Below are positions 8,139-15,754 of a stretch of 64,000 bases of DNA, piece by piece. Position 1 is the first letter of the stretch; each line of letters begins with the position of its first letter. The DNA is from Sporosarcina quadrami. Lineage in GTDB: Bacteria > Bacillota > Bacilli > Bacillales_A > Planococcaceae. Under the pieces are notes generated by a model. That model saw only the letters and a program-made list of their open reading frames with translations, was not told the DNA's origin and made no database searches. Made by a program: the position numbers and the translations under genes. The stretch spans positions 310,001 through 374,000 of the forward strand of contig NZ_JACSQN010000001.1 of NCBI RefSeq assembly GCF_014836615.1, written 5' to 3'.

Positions 8139-8789
8139 ATGTACACAATTGAAGAACAGAAGAATGGTCCAGTAGAACCGTTGAACATGTGGAAATCCAT
8201 TTGGCTCCATCCGAGAAAAACGGTCCGTTATGCGGTTCAACACAAAACGTGGCGTTTTGTAATTATAATTGCATTGATAAGTGGTATTTTCACAGCACTC
8301 GACCAAGCATCCTCAAATGACTTAGGCGATTCAATGGGAATGGGAACGATAGCACTGATTGCACTATTGGCTGGTCCGATTCTAGGGGTAATTTCACTAT
8401 ATATCGGAAGTGGGGTTTTGCATCTGCTTTCGAAAATGTTTGGTGGACGTGGAACTTTTGCACATACAAAGATGGCTTATACAGTTTCAAATCTGATCTT
8501 GATTGTATTAGGATTTGTATGGCTTCCTGACTTATTGATTAATGGAAGAGGAATGTTTGTTGCCGATTATGATTTCTCGATATTTCAAGTCATTTGGTTA
8601 GTTGTAAGTCTTTTCTTGAATTTTGCGCTTGGAGTTTGGGCAACAGTTTCTATGATCGGTGCGATTGCGGAAGTCCATGAGTTAGCTATATGGAAAGCGG
8701 TGCTTGTTGTTTTGCTACCTGTAACATTGCTTATCATTTTTATTTTCACGATTGTAATGCTTACAGTTCCATTTATGCTTTTTTCATAG
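8139..8789 (+). CDS. YIP1 family membrane protein
   Basis: 216 aa with about five hydrophobic segments (roughly residues 33-50, 62-90, 108-128, 148-175, 185-212). The N-terminal WLHPRKTVRYAV element, a 'heavy chain of Pro then membrane helix' layout and the overall pattern match bacterial YIP1 family proteins. Function is unknown in bacteria; it resides in the cytoplasmic membrane. A good RBS (AAGGAGAG) sits 8 nt before the ATG, right against an inverted repeat. It lies 88 nt after forE, with a clear terminator at its end, so it is probably a separate unit. Confidence 0.75.
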   Translation: MYTIEEQKNGPVEPLNMWKSIWLHPRKTVRYAVQHKTWRFVIIIALISGIFTALDQASSNDLGDSMGMGTIALIALLAGPILGVISLYIGSGVLHLLSKMFGGRGTFAHTKMAYTVSNLILIVLGFVWLPDLLINGRGMFVADYDFSIFQVIWLVVSLFLNFALGVWATVSMIGAIAEVHELAIWKAVLVVLLPVTLLIIFIFTIVMLTVPFMLFS

Positions 8790-8798
8790 GTAAATGTA

Positions 8799-8839
8799 AA
8801 AGCCATCTGACAATGATTAGTCGGATGGCTTGTTTTTTT
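8799..8839 (+). terminator. Terminator of the YIP1 gene
   Basis: AAGCCATC...GATGGCTT with an inner GAC/GTC pair, followed by a TGTTTTTTT run. It overlaps the 3' end of the convergent 57-codon gene. Confidence 0.88.
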
Positions 8840-8990
8840 CGGTTTGATCCGCTTGGGAATTACGGAACTGCTGCTTGAGTGCTTCTTTATAGTCTCTAGG
8901 GGAAGCGAATTCATGTGCAAATTCCTCTGCCATCATTTTTTGCTTGGCGATTTCATTTCTTTTTGTTATGGCTCTTTCTACACGATCCAT
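8817..8990 (-). CDS. Small charged protein, 57 aa, unrecognised
   Basis: A short open frame beginning ATG at 8990 with GGAGGT at 8997-9002 (6-nt spacing), an ideal RBS. The product begins MDRVERAITKRNEIAKQ, is rich in Lys, Glu, Arg and Gln, and looks like one amphipathic helix with the internal segment FAHEFASPRDYKEALKQ. It has no membrane segment or Cys. Its last codons lie within the terminator of the convergent YIP1 gene. Coding character, RBS and helix-like periodicity support a real gene; function is unknown. Confidence 0.65.
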   Translation of the reverse strand: MDRVERAITKRNEIAKQKMMAEEFAHEFASPRDYKEALKQQFRNSQADQTEKNKPSD

Positions 8991-9124
8991 AGTGTAACCT
9001 CCGAATCATCCAGTATTTATATAAGAATGCCCAATGCTGGAGAATTTATACTGTGTAAAATAAATGGAGTGTTGTACATTGGAGAATGTTTGAGAAGTTT
9101 AGGTGAGAAAAGAAAACAAAGTTA

Positions 9125-9153
9125 TTGCCCTCGGCTGTTTTGTTGATTATACT
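9125..9153 (+). promoter_or_regulatory. Promoter of tRNA-Arg
   Basis: TTGCCC (9125-9130), 17-bp spacer, TATACT (9148-9153). The expected start is ~12 nt before the mature tRNA 5' end. Confidence 0.65.
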
Positions 9154-9171
9154 ATGGAAGTAAAACTTTTT

Positions 9172-9244
9172 GTCTCAGTAGCTCAGGGGATAGAGCAACA
9201 GCCTCCTAAGCTGTGGGTCGCAGGTTCGATTCCTGCCTGGGACA
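9172..9244 (+). tRNA. tRNA-Arg (anticodon CCU)
   Basis: A full 73-nt cloverleaf: acceptor stem GTCTCAG/CTGGGAC, D-arm with AGCTCAGGGGATAGAGC, anticodon stem ACAGC/GCTGT around the loop CTCCTAA (anticodon CCT, reading AGG), and T-arm GCAGG/CCTGC with TTCGATT. Discriminator base A; CCA is not encoded. It has its own promoter and terminator, so it is a single-gene unit. Confidence 0.95.
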
Positions 9245-9253
9245 TAATCGATT

Positions 9254-9288
9254 AGCCTTAGAGCCATCATGGTTCTGGGGCTTTTTTT
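9254..9288 (+). terminator. Terminator of tRNA-Arg
   Basis: AGCCTTAGAGCC pairs with GGTTCTGGGGCT, followed by a T-run, 9 nt after the tRNA. Confidence 0.85.
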
Positions 9289-9309
9289 CTGTTCAAAAAG
9301 GGTGAGCGG

Positions 9310-9469
9310 TTTGCGTTCCTGGTAGTCTCCGTTAAATGGAGCGTAAGTCGGCGACTCCTGCGGGATAAGCGGGACAGGTGAGACCCCGCAGGGAGCAGAG
9401 CGAAGCGCCGCGAACGAGGAGGCTCACCGCTCGCCCCGCGGAACGCGTCCGACAGAAGCGCAAATCAAC
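9310..9469 (+). repeat. GC-rich dispersed repeat with extensive self-complementarity
   Basis: About 160 bp, far richer in GC than the surroundings. It opens with TTTGCG and closes with CGCAAA, and contains nested complementary blocks such as GGTGAG.../...CTCACC, GCGGGG-type segments and CTCCTGCGGGA. I recognise this general sequence (GACTCCTGCGGGA..., ...GAGGAGGCTCACCG..., ...CGCGGAACGCGTCC...) as an intergenic element repeated many times in genomes of Bacillus relatives. No coding capacity. It is a single copy in this window, so its repeat nature rests on recall, not on comparison here. Confidence 0.65.
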
Positions 9470-9474
9470 AGTAG

Positions 9475-9615
9475 TGGTCTTTTCAGTGGCTACCTCGAAC
9501 TATTATTCAAACAGCTAGTCATTCTCTTTATCCTTATATTAATAATGTGGTTAAGGATGAAGTAGCGGATGGTGTGACTGTGCCAATGAAGGCTGCGTAT
9601 AGAAATATGCTTTAA
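9475..9615 (+). pseudogene. Probable 3' remnant of a gene next to the repeat
   Basis: An open frame of 46 codons without a start codon or RBS, ending TAA at 9613-9615. Its translation looks protein-like (TIIQTASHSLYPYINNVV then KDEVADGVTVPMKAAY) and unlike random AT-rich DNA. The frame closes upstream at 9472-9474, immediately at the edge of the GC-rich repeat, suggesting that the 5' part was lost or displaced. The parent family is not recognised. Confidence 0.35.
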
Positions 9616-9738
9616 TACTGTCGAATAATGAAGATCTTTCTGCTTAACCATATAGTTCGTCCAATCACTCCTCAAACTCGTCCATATAATGTAAAGAAGG
9701 CCGGCCGGTTTTACAAATGGTGAAGGGGTGGTGATTTT

Positions 9739-9966
<228 letters not shown>

Positions 9967-10106
9967 ACGTGAAAGTTTTCAGAATGGCAATTACACACTT
10001 CTAGAACTGAAACAGTTTATTGATTTGAGAAAGATTGCTGATTACCGTTTAATCTTGTCACCTAAGGGAAACCAATATAGGAAAACAATTAAACGGAGGG
10101 GAAACG

Positions 10107-10433
10107 ATGATTACTAACCACGAAAATCTAATGAAGACTATCCATGAATGTCTAGTCGCTTGCAACAGTTGTTTTGACGCATGTTTGAAAGAAGATGACG
10201 TGAAGATGATGGCGGAGTGTATTCGTTTGGACCGGGAATGTGCAGATGTTTGTGCATATGCTGCTCAGGCGATTACACGTAACAGTCCGTTTGTGAATCA
10301 CATATTAGAACTTTGTGCAAAAGTGTGTGATCAATGTTCACAAGAGTGTGGGAAGCATGAACATGATCATTGTAAGCGATGCGCTGAAGCGTGTAAGAAG
10401 TGTGCGGATGCATGTCGTCAAGTGGTTGCGTGA
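10107..10433 (+). CDS. Four-helix-bundle cytosolic copper-storage protein (Csp3/YhjQ, DUF326)
   Basis: 108 aa with 16 Cys arranged mostly as CxxxC along helices (HECLVACNSC, ECADVCA, LCAKVCDQC, HCKRCAEACKKCADAC), the pattern of Csp proteins in which Cys line the core of a four-helix bundle and bind many Cu(I) ions. There is no signal peptide, which fits the cytosolic Csp3 class, of which B. subtilis YhjQ is a member. Likely role: store Cu(I) and protect against copper. RBS ACGGAGGGG before the ATG; a bidirectional terminator follows. No copper regulator or exporter is adjacent. Confidence 0.85.
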   Translation: MITNHENLMKTIHECLVACNSCFDACLKEDDVKMMAECIRLDRECADVCAYAAQAITRNSPFVNHILELCAKVCDQCSQECGKHEHDHCKRCAEACKKCADACRQVVA

Positions 10434-10471
10434 GCATCCAGTCCGTGAAAGTTTTTCCAATAGCATAAATA

Positions 10472-10512
10472 AGCCGCCGATATCCCAAAATGGGTATCGA
10501 CGGCTCTTTTTA
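10472..10512 (+). terminator. Terminator between the Csp3 gene and the convergent hydrophilic-protein gene
   Basis: AGCCGCCGATATCCC pairs with GGGTATCGACGGCT and is followed by CTTTTTA on the plus strand; probably shared by both genes. Confidence 0.8.
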
Positions 10513-10998
10513 TTTCCATTCGTCTTTAGGATTAATACTGTTAGGTTCTTTTTCATTGTGCTTCATATTCTGAGCTTGAATTTCACCAGGTGTTTGTTGG
10601 AAAGATTGTCCGTGCTCAACGTTATATTGAGGGTTCATGCCGTTTGGTTCTGCATTGTTGTTTAGCAAAGGATTCACACCATTTGGTTCAGCGTCGTTGA
10701 CGATTGTTCCGTCGCGTTCCATGTCAACGGTTTCCCCAGCGTGTGGTTCGTTAACGCTTGTATTCACGTTGGAAGGCGGCTTGTTCAATTCATTGCTTTC
10801 ATATTCTTCGGATAAAGGGTGTTGTCCCATTGGTGTACCAAGGTCTTTATGCAGTTCTTGATCCAATTCATTTTTTTCGAATTCGTTCGATAGTGGTTCG
10901 TCTCTTGCTGGTTTAGCAAGATCGTTTTCGAAATGACTTTCCACTTCTAATTTGCGACGTTCTTCTTCTACTGGATATTCGTTAGGATTGTTATTCAT
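10510..10998 (-). CDS. Hydrophilic low-complexity protein with two internal repeat types, unrecognised
   Basis: 162 aa, strongly acidic and Asn/Glu/Pro-rich, without hydrophobic core, Cys or membrane segments, so probably intrinsically disordered. Two repeats are visible: PLSNEFEKNELDQEL and PLSEEYESNELNKPP (~residues 35 and 61), and AEPNGVNP and AEPNGMNP (~104 and 116). The RBS is GAGGAGGAA. A sigma-B-like promoter lies ~60 nt upstream, and the hydrophilin-like composition is reminiscent of general stress proteins. No family recognised; stress role is inference. Confidence 0.65.
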   Translation of the reverse strand: MNNNPNEYPVEEERRKLEVESHFENDLAKPARDEPLSNEFEKNELDQELHKDLGTPMGQHPLSEEYESNELNKPPSNVNTSVNEPHAGETVDMERDGTIVNDAEPNGVNPLLNNNAEPNGMNPQYNVEHGQSFQQTPGEIQAQNMKHNEKEPNSINPKDEWK

Positions 10999-11059
10999 AT
11001 TAATTCCTCCTCTATACTTTATTGAAAATGTTTTAGAATTATTTAGTTATAGTCATTCA

Positions 11060-11085
11060 ATAGCCTTTATTCTCTCTTCTTAAAC
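11060..11085 (-). promoter_or_regulatory. Sigma-B-like promoter of the hydrophilic-protein gene
   Basis: On the minus strand GTTTAA (11085-11080), a 14-bp spacer, then GGCTAT (11065-11060), against the consensus GTTTAA-N13-15-GGGTAT. Confidence 0.6.
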
Positions 11086-11238
11086 GCTTTTGATCTTTCA
11101 ATGGTCGTTAAAATTGAAATTATAGAAGATTTCGCGTTTATAATTTAGGGTTTTCAACATGAAAATAGTATGTTATGTTATTAACACGTTAACGAGTTAA
11201 AGTATTGAAGTTATTTTAATTAAAAGGAGATAGTTCTA

Positions 11239-12018
11239 ATGAATAAAATGATGACACTAATCGCTGTCTCGATTGCTACAATGTTTATCCTATCTGCATG
11301 TGGCAGTTCAAAAAATAATACTACTGACAAAGATGTACTTGTTATTGGAGTGGACGATAAATTTGCGCCGATGGGCTTCCGTGATGAAAATAATGAGCTT
11401 ACCGGTTTTGATATTGACTATGCAAAAGCGGCAGCGGAGCACATGGGCATGGAAGTAAAGTTCCAACCGATAGATTGGAAAACGAAAGAGACGGAATTGA
11501 GCAGTGGACGCATCGATTTGATATGGAATGGTTATACAATTACGGATGAGCGTAAAGGGAAAGTGCTATTTACAAAGCCATATTTGAAAAATGCACAAGT
11601 AGTTGCAACGTTGGCTGATTCTGATATTGCGAAGTTGAACGACCTATCCGGTAAGAAAATCGGATTGCAAGGACTTTCTTCGGCATCGGATGCTCTAAAT
11701 GCTAATCCCATTCAATCTGAAGTGAAGTCGATTTCCGAGTACGCTGATAATGTATTAGCTTTGACGGATTTGAAGGCGGGGCGGGTTGACGCAGTCGTAA
11801 TCGATGAAGTTGTTATTGATTATTACATGTCCAAGCAAAATGGGGTATTTAAAGTGATTGATGAATCGTTAGCTCCTGAAGAGTACGGTGTCGGGGTGAA
11901 AAAAGATAATGAAGAATTACTTGATAAATTGCAGGCGGCTTTAGACAAAATGAATGAAGACGGTAGTGCAGCGACAATATCGACGAAGTGGTTCGGTGAA
12001 GATAAAGTCGTGAAGTAA
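11239..12018 (+). CDS. Polar amino-acid ABC importer, substrate-binding lipoprotein
   Basis: 259 aa. A signal sequence with lipobox LSAC (Cys ~21) marks a membrane-anchored lipoprotein. The rest is a family-3 solute-binding fold: VIGVDDKFAPMGFRD, GFDIDYAKA, the DLIWNGYTIT..R segment and the hinge region with VIDEVVIDYY. Family members bind cystine, glutamine, arginine and related amino acids; the ligand is not determinable by eye. It heads a binding protein-permease-ATPase operon (11239-13517). RBS AAGGAGA. Confidence 0.88.
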   Translation: MNKMMTLIAVSIATMFILSACGSSKNNTTDKDVLVIGVDDKFAPMGFRDENNELTGFDIDYAKAAAEHMGMEVKFQPIDWKTKETELSSGRIDLIWNGYTITDERKGKVLFTKPYLKNAQVVATLADSDIAKLNDLSGKKIGLQGLSSASDALNANPIQSEVKSISEYADNVLALTDLKAGRVDAVVIDEVVIDYYMSKQNGVFKVIDESLAPEEYGVGVKKDNEELLDKLQAALDKMNEDGSAATISTKWFGEDKVVK

Positions 12019-12082
12019 ATAGGATGGCATAATGGGTTTTCATTATGAAAACCTGTTTTGCTTTTTAAAGGAGTTCATATAT

Positions 12083-12742
12083 ATGACAATCGATTATTTA
12101 CTATCTATTTTAAAACCTATGTTAGAAGGAGCCCAAGCGACAGTACTTCTTTTCCTTATTGCTATCATTGTGTCGATTCCACTGGGATTTCTTTTGACGT
12201 TAGCTGTAAGAAGTGCGATAAAACCGTTAGCATGGCTTGCAAATGCATACATTTATCTGATGCGTGGAACCCCATTATTACTGCAACTTCTATTTATCGT
12301 CTTTGGTTTACCGCTAATTCCGGTCATTGGGGAATATCTCGTATTAGACCGATTTGTCGCAGCTTCGATTGGTTTCATCTTAAACTATGCAGCATACTTT
12401 GCGGAAATTTTTCGTGGAGGACTGCTTGCTATTGATAAAGGGCAATATGAGGCTTCCAAAGTGCTTGGACTGAATAGATGGCAAACAACGACACGAGTCA
12501 TTTTGCCGCAAATGATCAGAATTGCATTGCCAGCAGTTGCGAATGAATCAGTTACGCTAGTTAAAGATACAGCATTGTTATATGCAGTTGCAGTGCCTGA
12601 GTTGCTGCATTTTGCACAAACAGCAGTCAATCGCGATTTCACGATAATTCCGTTTCTCATAGCAGGTGTCATTTATCTTCTCATCACTTTATGTTTGACG
12701 CTATTCTTTAAGTGGTTTGAAAGACGATTACGATTTGATTAA
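12083..12742 (+). CDS. Polar amino-acid ABC importer, permease
   Basis: 219 aa with about five membrane helices. The conserved EAA loop ([15 protein letters not shown] ... [11 protein letters not shown]) that docks on the ATPase is clear. The start is ATG at 12083 with AAAGGAG ~11 nt upstream, preferred over an in-frame ATG at 12032 that has no RBS. It lies 64 nt after the binding protein and 25 nt before the ATPase. As in this family, the permease would act as a homodimer. Confidence 0.88.
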   Translation: MTIDYLLSILKPMLEGAQATVLLFLIAIIVSIPLGFLLTLAVRSAIKPLAWLANAYIYLMRGTPLLLQLLFIVFGLPLIPVIGEYLVLDRFVAASIGFILNYAAYFAEIFRGGLLAIDKGQYEASKVLGLNRWQTTTRVILPQMIRIALPAVANESVTLVKDTALLYAVAVPELLHFAQTAVNRDFTIIPFLIAGVIYLLITLCLTLFFKWFERRLRFD

Positions 12743-12767
12743 TAAAACCTCTAAGGGAGTGAGTACT

Positions 12768-13517
12768 ATGGCAATTCTTGAAGTAAGTAACTTGAAGAAG
12801 TCATTTGGACAACTTGAAGTGTTGAAGCAGATCAGCTTTGAAGTAAATAAAAACGATGTCGTTGCAATAATTGGACCATCAGGTTCAGGCAAAAGCACGA
12901 TGTTAAGAAGCCTTGTCCATTTAGAAGAAATTGATGGAGGAAGTATTGCAGTAGACGGAGAATTTATCGTCAATGATGGTGTTTATTCGAAACCACAGCA
13001 ATTAAAAAAGATCGCTTCTAAAATGGGGATGGTTTTTCAACATTTTAACTTGTTCCCTCATTTAAGCGTACTCGAAAATCTTGTACTGGCACCTAAGCTT
13101 CTAAAACAGGGGAGTACGACTGAACATCGGGAACGTGGATTGGAATTGTTAGCTAAAGTCGGACTGTCGGACAAAGCGGATGTCTTGCCAGCAAAGCTTT
13201 CAGGAGGACAAAAGCAACGGGTCGCTATAGCTCGAGCGTTAATGCGCAATCCCGAAATATTATTGTTTGATGAACCGACTTCTGCACTCGACCCGGAGTT
13301 GACGGGCGAAGTGTTGCAAGTGATGAAAGATCTTGCGAAAGAATCGATGACTATGATTGTTGTTACACATGAAATGGAGTTCGCTAGAGATGTCGCCAAT
13401 AAAGCGATATTCATGGATAATGGGGAAATTATTGAATCGGGAAGTCCGAGTGAGTTATTGACGAACCCTAAAAGGGATCGTACAAAAGCATTCTTGCACC
13501 GTACTGTTCGTAATTAG
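12768..13517 (+). CDS. Polar amino-acid ABC importer, ATPase
   Basis: 249 aa with Walker [10 protein letters not shown]-loop ([10 protein letters not shown], typical of the polar amino-acid subfamily), signature LSGGQKQR, Walker [13 protein letters not shown] and switch His in VVTHEM. The start at 12768 has AAGGGAGTGA upstream; longer in-frame starts overlap the permease gene and lack an RBS. It energises the importer encoded by the two preceding genes. A terminator follows. Confidence 0.9.
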   Translation: MAILEVSNLKKSFGQLEVLKQISFEVNKNDVVAIIGPSGSGKSTMLRSLVHLEEIDGGSIAVDGEFIVNDGVYSKPQQLKKIASKMGMVFQHFNLFPHLSVLENLVLAPKLLKQGSTTEHRERGLELLAKVGLSDKADVLPAKLSGGQKQRVAIARALMRNPEILLFDEPTSALDPELTGEVLQVMKDLAKESMTMIVVTHEMEFARDVANKAIFMDNGEIIESGSPSELLTNPKRDRTKAFLHRTVRN

Positions 13518-13551
13518 TAATAGATTAGGAAAACACTTCTAACTTTTATTG

Positions 13552-13579
13552 GCTGAAGACTTGCTCTTCGGCTTTTTTT
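13552..13579 (+). terminator. Terminator of the amino-acid ABC operon
   Basis: GCTGAAGA/TCTTCGGC stem followed by TTTTTTT. Confidence 0.85.
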
Positions 13580-13675
13580 ATATTGAATTTGACAACACTG
13601 TGAAGTTGACTTTGTTTAGATAGAAATATGGTACACTACAAAGTGATATAGAGGATAGAAAGGGATGTACTTCTT

Positions 13676-14233
13676 ATGAATCAAGGAACAGGAATACAAT
13701 CAGGCAAGCCGTTTAAAAAAAGAAATTATAAACCTGCAATTATTATCTTGTCAGTTGTGTTGATAGGGATCATTGGATTACTCTCTGGAAGAAGGGGAGT
13801 AGAAGAATTCACTGCATTTGATATTACGATTCTTCCTATGATGAATGCAATATTCAACAGCTTTACATTTCTATTTCTTGTTGGTGCATTAATTGCGATT
13901 AAGAAAAGGAATATTAATGTCCATAAAAAATTCATTTATGCAGCATTCGTGACAACAAGTCTTTTTCTCGTGACATATGTATCATACCATTATTTAGCAC
14001 CTTCCACTCCGTACGGGGGTTCAGGGGTTCTTGCAGGCATTTACTTTTTTGTTTTGATTACGCATATAGTATTGGCGGCAGCAATTGTACCACTTGCTTT
14101 GACGAGTGTGGCACGCGCATGGAATCAAGAACATGAACGTCATCGTAAAATTGTAAGGTGGACTATGCCGATATGGTTATACGTCAGTTTTACAGGAGTG
14201 CTCGTTTACGTAATGATTTCTCCTTATTATTAA
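13676..14233 (+). CDS. DUF420 membrane protein (CtaM/YozB-like)
   Basis: 185 aa with about five membrane helices and conserved His residues at membrane boundaries (NVHKKF, VSYHYLAPS, THIVLA, HRKIVRW), which fits DUF420. Staphylococcus CtaM of this family is needed for maturation of an aa3-type haem-copper oxidase; B. subtilis YozB is the homologue. A role in oxidase assembly is inferred from family. RBS GAAAGGGATG. It is monocistronic with a shared terminator downstream; no oxidase genes are in the window. Confidence 0.82.
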   Translation: MNQGTGIQSGKPFKKRNYKPAIIILSVVLIGIIGLLSGRRGVEEFTAFDITILPMMNAIFNSFTFLFLVGALIAIKKRNINVHKKFIYAAFVTTSLFLVTYVSYHYLAPSTPYGGSGVLAGIYFFVLITHIVLAAAIVPLALTSVARAWNQEHERHRKIVRWTMPIWLYVSFTGVLVYVMISPYY

Positions 14234-14237
14234 TACA

Positions 14238-14273
14238 GAAAAGGCTGTCCCGCAAATGCGGACAGCCTTTTAA
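14238..14273 (+). terminator. Bidirectional terminator between DUF420 and stress-protein genes
   Basis: AAAAGGCTGTCC/GGACAGCCTTTT, a perfect 12-bp stem with A and T flanks on both sides. Confidence 0.88.
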
Positions 14274-14280
14274 ATTTCAT

Positions 14281-14763
14281 TTATACGAGTGGTCGATCAG
14301 GATAGTCCATGCGGTTATCAGGACGTGTATATTCACCATCGACTAATACGAGAATTTTACCTTCATTGAAGTATTCGTTATAACGATGTGCTTCCTCTTC
14401 AGGAATACCCATACCGATTAGAGCTCCAGCGAGTCCACCAACACCAGCTCCTGCTGCAGCACCAGTAATTCCTGCAACGATTGGTCCAGCTGCAATAATT
14501 GGTCCAATCCCTGGAATGGCTAATGCTCCAATACCGAGCAATACGCCGCCAAGTCCACCTAGGACACCGCCAGTTGCAGCACCTGTAGCTGCACCGTCAG
14601 CTGCGTGTGTACCTGTCTCTTCTTGAATGTGATCGACTTGGTTGCTATCTTTACTAATAATTGAGATGTCATCTGAAGTGTAACCTTGTGCTTTTAGATC
14701 CTCAATTGCTTGTACCGCTTCTGCTTCCGTGTGATAATAGCCTACTACGTGTCGTTGTACCAT
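14281..14763 (-). CDS. YflT-domain general stress protein with glycine zipper
   Basis: 160 aa. N-terminal ~50 residues match the YflT/GSP17M domain (VVGYYHTEAEAVQAIEDLK, GYTSDDISIISKD); residues ~55-115 form a Gly/Ala-rich hydrophobic zipper (GAATGGVLGGLGG); the C-terminus holds EEEAHRYNEYFNEGKILVLV. Homologues in Bacillus belong to the sigma-B general stress regulon. In keeping with that, a sigma-B-like promoter lies 53 nt upstream. RBS AGGAGG. Biochemical function unknown; the zipper suggests membrane association. Confidence 0.85.
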   Translation of the reverse strand: MVQRHVVGYYHTEAEAVQAIEDLKAQGYTSDDISIISKDSNQVDHIQEETGTHAADGAATGAATGGVLGGLGGVLLGIGALAIPGIGPIIAAGPIVAGITGAAAGAGVGGLAGALIGMGIPEEEAHRYNEYFNEGKILVLVDGEYTRPDNRMDYPDRPLV

Positions 14764-14815
14764 AATAAAACGCCTCCTGAGTAATGTTATTATTCTTCGA
14801 TTGCTACTCTAGAAA

Positions 14816-14840
14816 ATACCCTATGATTATAGTTTGAAAC
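14816..14840 (-). promoter_or_regulatory. Sigma-B-like promoter of the YflT-type gene
   Basis: On the minus strand GTTTCA (14840-14835), 13-bp spacer, GGGTAT (14821-14816): near consensus for sigma-B. Confidence 0.75.
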
Positions 14841-14958
14841 ATTACAATTGTTACAAAAGCAATTATGTTATTCATCATATATGATTCTAATGCTGAAAGA
14901 TTATATCGAACTATTAACGGGTATTTTTTATCAAGACGATAAGCAAGGAGTGATTGCA

Positions 14959-15669
14959 ATGGAATATTTGATGAATGGAATAAAACTTCTTATTGGCTTG
15001 ATTGCATTCATGATAGTCCTTAGATTACTTGGAAAGAAGCATTTATCTGAAATGACGCCATATGACATTGTCTATCTTATAATGTTCGGAGGTATTCTAG
15101 AAGAAAGTCTTTATGATAGTAAAATCAGTGTTTGGATGTTCCTCTTTTCATTAGCGGTTTGGGTGTTGGCAATTTTTTGTATCGAAAAATTGGTCTATCG
15201 GTTCGATCTATTGCGTGTAGTGATTAAAGGGGAGGCTGATCAAATTATTTCAGATGGCTTGATCAACGAAAAATTATTCAAGAAAAATCAACTTGAGATG
15301 GAGCAATTACGAACAATGCTTCGACAGCAAGGGATTTTTTCATTGCGGGAAGTTCGTGATATGTATATCGAACCTGGTGGTCAAATTTCCATTAATACCT
15401 ATGCAAAATATAAGGCAGTACAAAACGGTGATTTGAATATCGATAAAGAAGAGGAGGAACCGAGCGTTCTCCTTATAGATGAAGGGGAAATTAAACAGGA
15501 AGTCCTACATGCAATTAGAAAGACTGAAGCTTGGTTGTTAAAAGAACTGAGTGCTTTAGGCTATGATTCATATAAAGAAATCATTTATTGTGAATGGTCC
15601 GAAACAGAAGGTTTCTTTGTAAAGGGTTATGAAGACACTTTATATGAAGACAGTAATAAACCGAGCTAA
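14959..15669 (+). CDS. DUF421 membrane protein (YetF/YrbG-like)
   Basis: 236 aa from ATG 14959 (AAGGAGTG upstream); an earlier in-frame ATG at 14848 has no RBS. Three N-terminal membrane helices (residues ~5-22, 38-50, 57-78) precede a cytoplasmic domain. The family motifs LRLLGKKHLSEMTPYDIVYLIM (seen in part: RLLGKKHLSEMTP) and MLRQQGIFSLREVRD are present. Members affect spore germination or are uncharacterised in Bacillus. The ~60-residue Glu-rich C-terminal extension after the YetF core is on the long side. Confidence 0.82.
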   Translation: MEYLMNGIKLLIGLIAFMIVLRLLGKKHLSEMTPYDIVYLIMFGGILEESLYDSKISVWMFLFSLAVWVLAIFCIEKLVYRFDLLRVVIKGEADQIISDGLINEKLFKKNQLEMEQLRTMLRQQGIFSLREVRDMYIEPGGQISINTYAKYKAVQNGDLNIDKEEEEPSVLLIDEGEIKQEVLHAIRKTEAWLLKELSALGYDSYKEIIYCEWSETEGFFVKGYEDTLYEDSNKPS

Positions 15670-15754
15670 AAATTATTAACACTGGGATTTACTCTTCTAA
15701 ATGGTATACTATAAAACGAAAAAGTAATGACTCCAAAGTGGTAGAGGTGTAAGA

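Noticed and set aside
9490..9675. Minus-strand ORF of ~61 codons
   Set aside because: No RBS, His/Ile-rich composition typical of antisense reading, and it overlaps the better-supported plus-strand remnant.
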